This document shows, piece by piece, positions 21,501-30,500 of a stretch of 64,000 nt of DNA. How positions within the stretch are numbered: position 1 is the stretch's first letter; every line of letters starts with the position of its first letter. This DNA is from Norana najaformis (taxonomy: Eukaryota; Annelida; Clitellata; Crassiclitellata; Hormogastridae): contig OZ029921.1 of assembly GCA_964023275.1 (NCBI GenBank), forward strand, positions 9,291,306 through 9,355,305. Direction: 5' to 3'. The notes under the pieces are model-generated. The model was not told the origin of the DNA. It worked only from the letters and a program-made list of their open reading frames with translations, and did no database searches. Position numbers and translations under genes: made by a program.

Positions 21501-24500
21501 GTGGCACATGGCTACCAACAGATGTCTAATTTGCAGGCTCAACTGACAAAATGGAGTTTTTCAGCCTAGTTGTATAGCTAAAAGGAAAATAAATATCAGT
21601 ACAAACTGGACAGGATTGCTCAAATACAAAAATCTAATTTACTTCATTTTAAATTTGCTACATCACACAAATGGGACGATTAATTTCTCTTGAAGTGGAG
21701 CTATACAAATTTCTGATTACAACTGGATGTAAAAGAACTTTTCAAAGAACCTTACAACACTTCATACAGTGATGTATTTCATATGTTTGCTTTGCATTTA
21801 GTTCATGAAAAGTCACTGGTTTAAACTGGTCATCCAATTACAAATAACAAACACTAGATATTTTAATCATCAACAAAGCTGAAAACATGGTGCTACAATT
21901 TTTCACTGAATCATAACACCACCAACACCATAACCACCACCACTATCGGCAGCTTGGATGTCATCCAAATGCCTATCAGCAAAACACAAGCAGAAACTTT
22001 CTCTCTGCATTTATTCTCCTTTCACCCATGCACTGCCGACTTGATTAACAATGCTTGTAACTATTTTTGGCCTTGAACGGTTTTATCATCCATTGAAGCC
22101 CAGTTGTACAGGAAAGGCACCTACCTTATCTCGCCCTGATATTTGCAGATGCATTTCACTCGCAGCAGTTCCTGTACAGAGAAAATAACTCACGATAAGT
22201 CCAGCAATTATGCCAGGTTTCCTTCAAGTTAATGTAAGATTATCACACATCTATCATGCCGCTTCATCAGCTAAGTCCTCAATCAACAATAACGTCTCTA
22301 CCCTCAATGATTTCCCATGAGTCCATCAACGGGAAACCCTCTTCTTACAGGTTGCATTGTACAGAAGTACACTGCTCATGACGTATTAGATTTCGATGAA
22401 CAATGCAGCACTGGGAAAGACAGAGGGCCAAACACTGTGACAGCACTCTCTAAGCCTTCAGCGAAATGCACAAATATGTGCCAGTGAATGACAAATATGG
22501 CTCATAAGAAACCAGGCAGAGAAAAACAAAGAAATAAAGTTGACAAAGCAACATAACATTCAAATGTCCAGAACCTCCACAGCATGGTAGACAAGACGCA
22601 TTATGCTAATCATTCACAATTTTACTGACTTATTTTGTGCCATTGCATTTGGAACTGGGTCTGTGCAAGGGTATTAAAGACTTAACCAGAGGTGTTTAGG
22701 GGCAGTGGCCAGGGTTAGTTGGCTAAAGCTCTTAGGAGAGTATAACCTCAACTGTCTGCTATTCAGAGGCAGTGGCTAGTGTTTGCTGTTCGCTGCAAGC
22801 CAGGAAGCACAACCTGAAATGTCTGTCTAGATGGGTTTTCTGTAAAATATATATCTGATAAATTCATATATTTATATAATCAAGCCCAGTGTGAATTATT
22901 ATAAAAAAGCAAGTACATAATCAATGCTTCAATCACAATACACTGTAGAAGCAACAAATTAATCTGACATAAGCATCACAAAGTTCCAGAGAATGCTTCT
23001 ACTTCTGTTAAGGTGAAGTGGTAATAGCGGTGGTCAGCTGCTGACTATCAAAACCTGCAAAAGGCTTCACTCAGAATACACCAACTTAGAAGCAGAGTTC
23101 TCTTTTAAAGAATCAGTGGGCTGTTCACGTGCACATAATGCTTGGACATTTGACTTTCTGTCGGTCACTTTATTTTCGCCTACTGCTCTTCAATTCCCAC
23201 TCAATCTAACAGGTTAAGCCAGTGGATCTTCTGGCCATTACTTTTTATATTTATAAATGATAAATGTAGACCATAATGTATCTACATATGTCAGCACAAG
23301 GCAAGTTGCTTCAGTTTTGAAAATATATGAATATTTAACGATAGTCCAACAACAGTTCAATCAAATTGATAAGATCAATAGACCATTACACTTCTAACCT
23401 ATCATAGACTAAATCCTGCTTACTTAAGCCAGCACTGTTACTAACTTATCTTAATATTACACATTTAATCAACCTCCCTCGATGGCATGAATGCTTGATA
23501 AATTCTTTCTGTCTTGACAGGTGTATAGGCAACGACTTTTTTCGTCAATAGATATTCACTTCTTTTGGCCACGAAGAAGTCCTTCACAACTACAGAGATG
23601 TCTGTGAAATGTCCGACTCATGCCCCAGTTTTACTGTAAATGTACACAATCTCTTCTTGATTAGCTGATTCGTGAAGATCTGACATATATAAGTCACCTG
23701 AACCTAACGCATTTCCGAGTAATGAACGTCTCTGGAAGCCAATCCCCCAACAAAGGATTCTCACAATCAGCAAAAAACTTCCCACAAATAACAATCGATT
23801 CGTACCATGATACATCTTTAGTATCGCTCATTTGTCAAACAGCGGTTGATCACACGGCACTTTATGACTGATTCAGAGTTGTCAGAGTCCACAATTCATA
23901 TATCCACTTCCTTCGATGACTTCTGCACAACTAAACATTGAGCGCCTCGCTCTGTCGCGTGAAAGTCATCTGCTTCATTCACCAAACGATTCCAGTTCAC
24001 AGCTGAGTTTTTAATTTTTGCTGCTGGTTTAATCCAGTTTAGAGTGTTCAGCAGGTCCCCATAGACTAATAATTAACTATTATTATACCTTACTATGCTG
24101 ACATAAACTCATTTAATATATCTACCCATGTAAATGCTGGCTTTATATATATATATTATATATATACATATAATTACACACACATACATATACACTAAAC
24201 CAAAGCATTATGTTACCTATGTACACTCTAGCCAATCATTTTACATATGGAATGCAATGGGAATATCAAGACAACAGCTCCAGTGCAATTACAAGGAATA
24301 ACAATAGTCTAATGGGCAAACAGTTGGACTGGTACCAGCCAAGCCAGCTGTTACAAGCATCACCTACACAACTGATACACCTGTAACTCCCATACATTGC
24401 CAGGAATGGCATTATCCAGTCAGTACAGAGTATCTGAAACTACTGATGAAAGTTCAAGGCAAGTGCTCCTTTCTAATGCAAGTAAGTAAAATCCGTTTTC

Positions 24501-27500
24501 CATATATTGTGGCTGCCAACAGCCTGAGCTCCAAGACCTCAAAGTCTAGGACATGAAACCAGGGCTATCGATGACTTGCCGCTTGCTTCTAAGGTCATCT
24601 CAGTATCATTTAGCCGGCTAGTTACGCAGGCATCAAACTCCTTCCCACAAGATCACATGCAAGTGCTGCTTCAATCTGTACCTTGCTGTCACCCAATTCA
24701 GTTCCACACAATTAGCTCAGCGAAGAACAGGTCCAAAGTTAAACAACAGTTATAGTTTGTTGACAGAGTCCAAGCCATTACCTTAGTTTGTACTGCTTAA
24801 ACAATTTGCGATTAATGACAAGACAAAGTGAATTGCCACATCAACATTTAAACAAACCTCTGGGTTTGACTGATCTAAACAAGAATTAAATGGCCTGAAT
24901 TATGAACCTGAAAGTGATTATGGCAGTTAAAGTTTAAGTCTTCAGATCAACGAAAAAGATGCCCTGATTATAACAGTCTGCATAACTAGCACAGCATACA
25001 ATCTAAGGTAGTGATCAAACTAATCAGTTAAACTTACACCATACTCAAACCAGTCAAGCTACTGCAACTGAATCTCACAGTTACTTAAGCTAACCTCCAG
25101 CATATTATTAAATGTAAAAAATACTTCGCTGTTTAATCTAACCTAATCTAATCTGGTAACTTCAAAAGCCAAATACCAAATGCACAGCAGACAGCTACAA
25201 AGAGCTTCATAATCATAATGCACAAGGCATCAATAAATGGTCACTTCTAAGCAAAACCAGATTCCAAAATCACAGTCAAATGGACAAGAACTAGTCTAGA
25301 TCCATGACACACCTGAGAAGACAATAGAAATAATGCATGCAAACCAACCAAAATTAAATGCCACTTTTTAAACCTTACCACTAATCTCCTGACTCAGAAG
25401 TTTGCAATGTTTTGGCATAAATTTTTGTCACATAACATGTCATTTCTAATGACAGTCATTTCATTTATTAAGCTTAATAAGATATGTTTCCTCTGACACT
25501 GGGGTGTACTACCCTAGCAGCCTGTGATGATTATACTAGTAATATTAAGTATCACACAGGTCCAGGTTCAGATCCAGGCCTCAAACCAATAAACAGGAAA
25601 TCCAATGCACATGAGGTCCATCACAAGACAATAAACACAATATAATCTACAGTTCTCTCTCCACAGTCAAGCACCTCTCTACAGAATGGTCTCCAGACAC
25701 CTATGATATCCGTTCTATGAACCGGAACTGAGAATGAACAGTCTTGCAAATAAATACCCCACAGGTTATCCACAGGTCTATGATCTAGCCTACAGAAGGT
25801 TGACTAGCAAGGCAATTCATGGGTTATAGCAGGGTTAGGAGGTCATGAGATAAAAGGCAAATGAAGAGCAATTTTACTTTATTGGCACGCAATTCTGTTC
25901 TCATGCCGTGGTCTGGTGGTAGCAGTACACGGTTGTGACACACGGGGTTGAGGTTCAAATCCAAGTGCCAACAATGTTGACAGTGGCAATTAATATAAAA
26001 CCTAAATACTAATTATACTTTGCTGACAGAGTCAAACCTATTCCTTTCGTTTGCATTGTTTGAACAATTTCAGAGTACTGCAACAGAGAATGGACACAGA
26101 CACAGCTGATAATTAGTTTTCCAACCACAAGAATTCAAGAATCTCTGCAAAATAGAGCTAAAGCGGAAGTTGTAAATGTAATCACACATTTCTTCAACGC
26201 CTCTTCACGAGAGACTCCTCACAGGCACCTCCAACCTAACAACACAGAACCATGATCCTCTCTCTGTTCAGAATGGCTTTCAAGCGCTTACTGAAAAGAG
26301 GAAAGACCAAGAAGCTCGTGCTGCAGGTTACTGACCAACCTTAGAAACCACAATGAAGGACAAACCACAGCAAAGCTTCTACGCTGCACTTTGGAAGTTT
26401 GGGCTCAAAGGACAAGATGTAGCATTGTCTGCACAAACAAAAATGCATGACTGCTAAGGCCTCAAACTCCGAGTGTAACTGTATAGGTAACCAAAGCAAT
26501 TCCTTCTGCGTGAAACTGGACATATGTCTAAACCTAGGAATACCACTGATCAACATCCAAGCCAAAGAATTTAAAGCACATAGCAGCTGGTCAGTTGCTT
26601 AAGCTGAGCTACAGTGCTAAATAAATAGTCATGGCTTGTAGCCCAGCAAGCTAACCAACAGACTACAAAGCCATCCTTTGTAAGGTAATGTAACGATCAA
26701 AGAAGAACAGCAGTCCCTTGAGCTAACCTGAGCGGCAGCCATGAATACAAAGTCTTAAGAACTTCATTTTTTTAGCCTTGGCATACGAGAGTGGATAGCC
26801 AGTCCTCTCCTTTGCTGCCTGATCCCCCTCTGACAGTATATGGCCAGTATACTCTTTTACAGCAGGGTTCGCTAGTGGGCATAAGTGGAACATAAATCTA
26901 AAATGTCTTTCTGCCCTGGCAGATATCTGAACTCCACACTTTGATCTGACAGTTCAGCACACTAACCCCTAGACTATCGAATATGGTTCATTTATTACAT
27001 TTCTCTGTCAACACTAATTCTTACAGGCAATACACAGGAGTTCAGAAGTTAAAGGACTTTAGAGCAGAAGTAGGAGAAGCAGACACCCGCTATCCAACAT
27101 CGAGAAGCTTTCAATAAGATGCAAGGCTCAGAAACAGTCACTTCACACGGCGCACTGAGATTCCAACTCCAAACACAGTGTCTACTGGAAGATTGGCATG
27201 ACTGCTACATCAACATTTTACCACTTGAAGTCATCTTACAGTGATACGTGGTCAGGTAATAAAGTGTGTGAAAACCTTGAATTACAAACAACATGTTAAT
27301 ATAGACATATTCAGTTCTGCCAGATTTTGTACTGTCATCAGACTTAGAATTCTCTATAACAACTGTGGTTTTTCCATGCAATGCAGTTAATTTTTGTAAA
27401 GCTGACTCAGGTCTACCATCGAGTTAATAAACCCACCATGTTTGCAACATCTTGTACGTATGTATGGATCCGAGCATTTCTACACTGACTCTTACGAACA

Positions 27501-30500
27501 TCTCAAAGGTTCTGCTTGTTAGTCCAAATGATGTTGAAGTTCTAAACAAATGACTCGTCTAAAGTAGATATGGTCTTGCTCACTGAAGTAGATATGCTGC
27601 TGCTCACTGTTATAGAGATCAGCCATCAAAAACCCTTTCATGGTTGACACTTGTGTTCAGAGTCCTTGGTCCATGTTGCACTGAAGACGACAACGACACT
27701 GAACTGAATGAAACACCACCCACACATAATTACGCATTCACAACTGCTCATCCTTCGGTTGACAAATGCAAAGTCTGTGCTGTGTTCAGAATTCACAGAA
27801 AGCTGACCCCAAATTACCTCTCCATGAAGGACAATCACGCTGGATTCCAAAAGCAGAACTGAATCCCAGACACCTAAGTCTGTATTATTTGACAGTGGTC
27901 TCACTCGTTCGGGTCGGGACCGCCTCTGATGAGTCTATTCTTGAAGTGGCGCTTTATAAATGTCAGATTACAATTACAATACAATTACTGTCAGTCCAAC
28001 TTCATTCATTAGCAAATTTTACATACTGCCTCTCCTACATATACCTCTCATACCTACTCAGAGCAATCCGAACTGAGCCTCAGCAAAACAGAACAGTTTA
28101 TAAGTGTTGACAAAGGGAGTATACAGTGTGGATGGTCACAAGGAGATCCATATCCGGGGAAGACCATTCTAGGCAGACAGCCCAACCACTGAAAAGGCAT
28201 GCCGTCTGCTTTGCCTTTACAAAACTCTGACCAGCTGGTTTAGCTGGGGTTTAAGTCATCTGTGTTGAGGCTTAGATAAAGGAATCAGCTTTTCCACTGA
28301 TCATTTAGATTCCCAGTTACTACCAACAACCAGTGTTTATGAATTATCAGACGATGTGCGTACTACAGTACATATGATATGTATACATATGATACTGAAG
28401 TGGGTAGTCACTAGAACAGAGGTGAACTGTATTTAATAAACACAAGCCCTACTGCACTTCCTCTAGCAACATTTGGTTAAGGGCAGAGTGAAACATTCAG
28501 GTTGTGAAGTAGGTATCAAAGCCACCAGTGATCTCTTTCACTGGTTAACTTCGTACGTACCTATTCAGCCAACATTTAAGTATAGAAACCAGCAATTTCT
28601 GTCAACATCTGTGAGGTCAGTCTCTGTGGCAGTCGGCCATTCACTTGACTAGTTGATTGTTTGGTTGGTCACCCTCACCTACCCATACCTAACAAGTAAG
28701 TCTACTTCCAACCTAACAGTGTGGCCTCAGAAGGACCTGAACTTATATGAACTGGTCACGATGTAGACCAGGACACACTAGAGGGTCTAAAAACACTGGA
28801 ATAGATCAGCCAGCTCAGCAGCAAATACCAAGCATGGATATCATAGCAGCCTTACCCCTCCAGATAATCTGCACTGAGGCCTAAATAACAGTATCACATA
28901 TCCTTACAGCATGTACCCAGAGCTATTCTGGTTTCAATTTCCATTAATACCCAATAAAGTATTTCTGCTGGGTCAATGGCAGTACCCTTGCTACAAACTG
29001 TCCTCAAGGAGTTGTCCTTGATGTCTGTTGGGTATTAATCAGCCATTTTATAACCAGTCATTACAACCTATTTTCTTCTTCTCATGAAACTGGCCAAATT
29101 GTGCTGAAAGAATTACAGTTTTCAAATGAAAAAGGTAGGATCATTATTGATTTACTCCAATTTTCTATCAACTACAGTCCTCAAAGGAATGATCCAGGGG
29201 TTTTGATGTTCTTTTGGCTGAAGTGCATACATGACAGGAGAAAGAGAATCTGATAAAAACAGCATAGAAGACATGTAGAAAAACATACAACAAGGAATAC
29301 AAAGAGCAACCAACATAGTTGGCTGCGATATACTTGGATGGACTTGCAAGAAGCCTAAAGACGAGAAGATATCAGATGATCAGATGAAACGCTAGAACTC
29401 GGGGAGGAAACAAACACCTCACAAACATTCTGAAAAACTACCAAGATAAGAAGAAGTAGGAAAAATAATAAAGAAAACAAAGCTATGAACACAAGAGACA
29501 ACAATATACCCCATTTTCATATATGGATCAGAATGCTGGACAATGAGAAAGCAAGATGAGGACAAATTCTTACAACAAAAATCAGAAAACAGAATGAATC
29601 TCAATACTAAAAAATTAAAAATGAGAAATATGACAGTCTCTCTGGAATCATAGTATGGATAAAGTTGTTCAGCAAAGACTCCTATGGTTTGGTCATGCAG
29701 AAAGAACACTAGCTGATCAAATCCCACACAATGCACTGCTTTCAAGATTCAAAGGAAAGGGAAATAAAGGAAATCCACAACTATGTTGGATAGACAGCAC
29801 AAATGAAGGCGTAACAAGATTTGGACAAAACATGATCAAAGCATCAGATATGATAAATGACTGAAAAGAATGGAAAATATGTCTTTGCACCCATTGCCGC
29901 AAATGGCTGACGTTCAAACTGATGGTCATGATGATGCAACCAACCGCACTTCAACAATGTGTTGCTGGGTAAAGCAGAAGTTTCTACAGCCAGACGCTGG
30001 TTGTCAAAAGAAAGCTGGATGTCAGCCAGTTGGAGCAAACCATTTCTGTCTCTCCGTCTGACTTTTGGATCTTGACCTGAAACCGAACCCTTCTGCCTAT
30101 CGATTTTGTTTTGACTGAGCAAATGTGAATAAGCTGGTCCCCGCAGCACGGCTTTTGTTGGGCGCTGTAGAAATCTCGGAATTACGATTACGAACCATGA
30201 CAAAGATCTTGTCCCAAGTCAATAAAGAATGGTTTATCACAGATTCCAACAAATGTCACAGCTTAAATGGCTAAGAATAATTGGGCCTTTGGTAAAGTGT
30301 TTAATAAAATTTGGCTTCTGTAAAATCTACAAAGAAGTTAAGTGCTGCTGGTGAAACTGCTCCACATCTAATGGTTTCAAAATTTATCGTGTTCTTGCAA
30401 CTGTTTTGTAAATTTTGGTAAGCTACTCATGACACTGGCAACCACACACTTCTCAAACTTCTGAAAGTGCTCAGTTTTAACAGCTAATTAACAGGATTAA

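Noticed and set aside
25905-25985. Intact tRNA gene
   Set aside because: A and B box-like blocks exist, but no acceptor stem or anticodon stem can be formed; listed as a SINE head instead.
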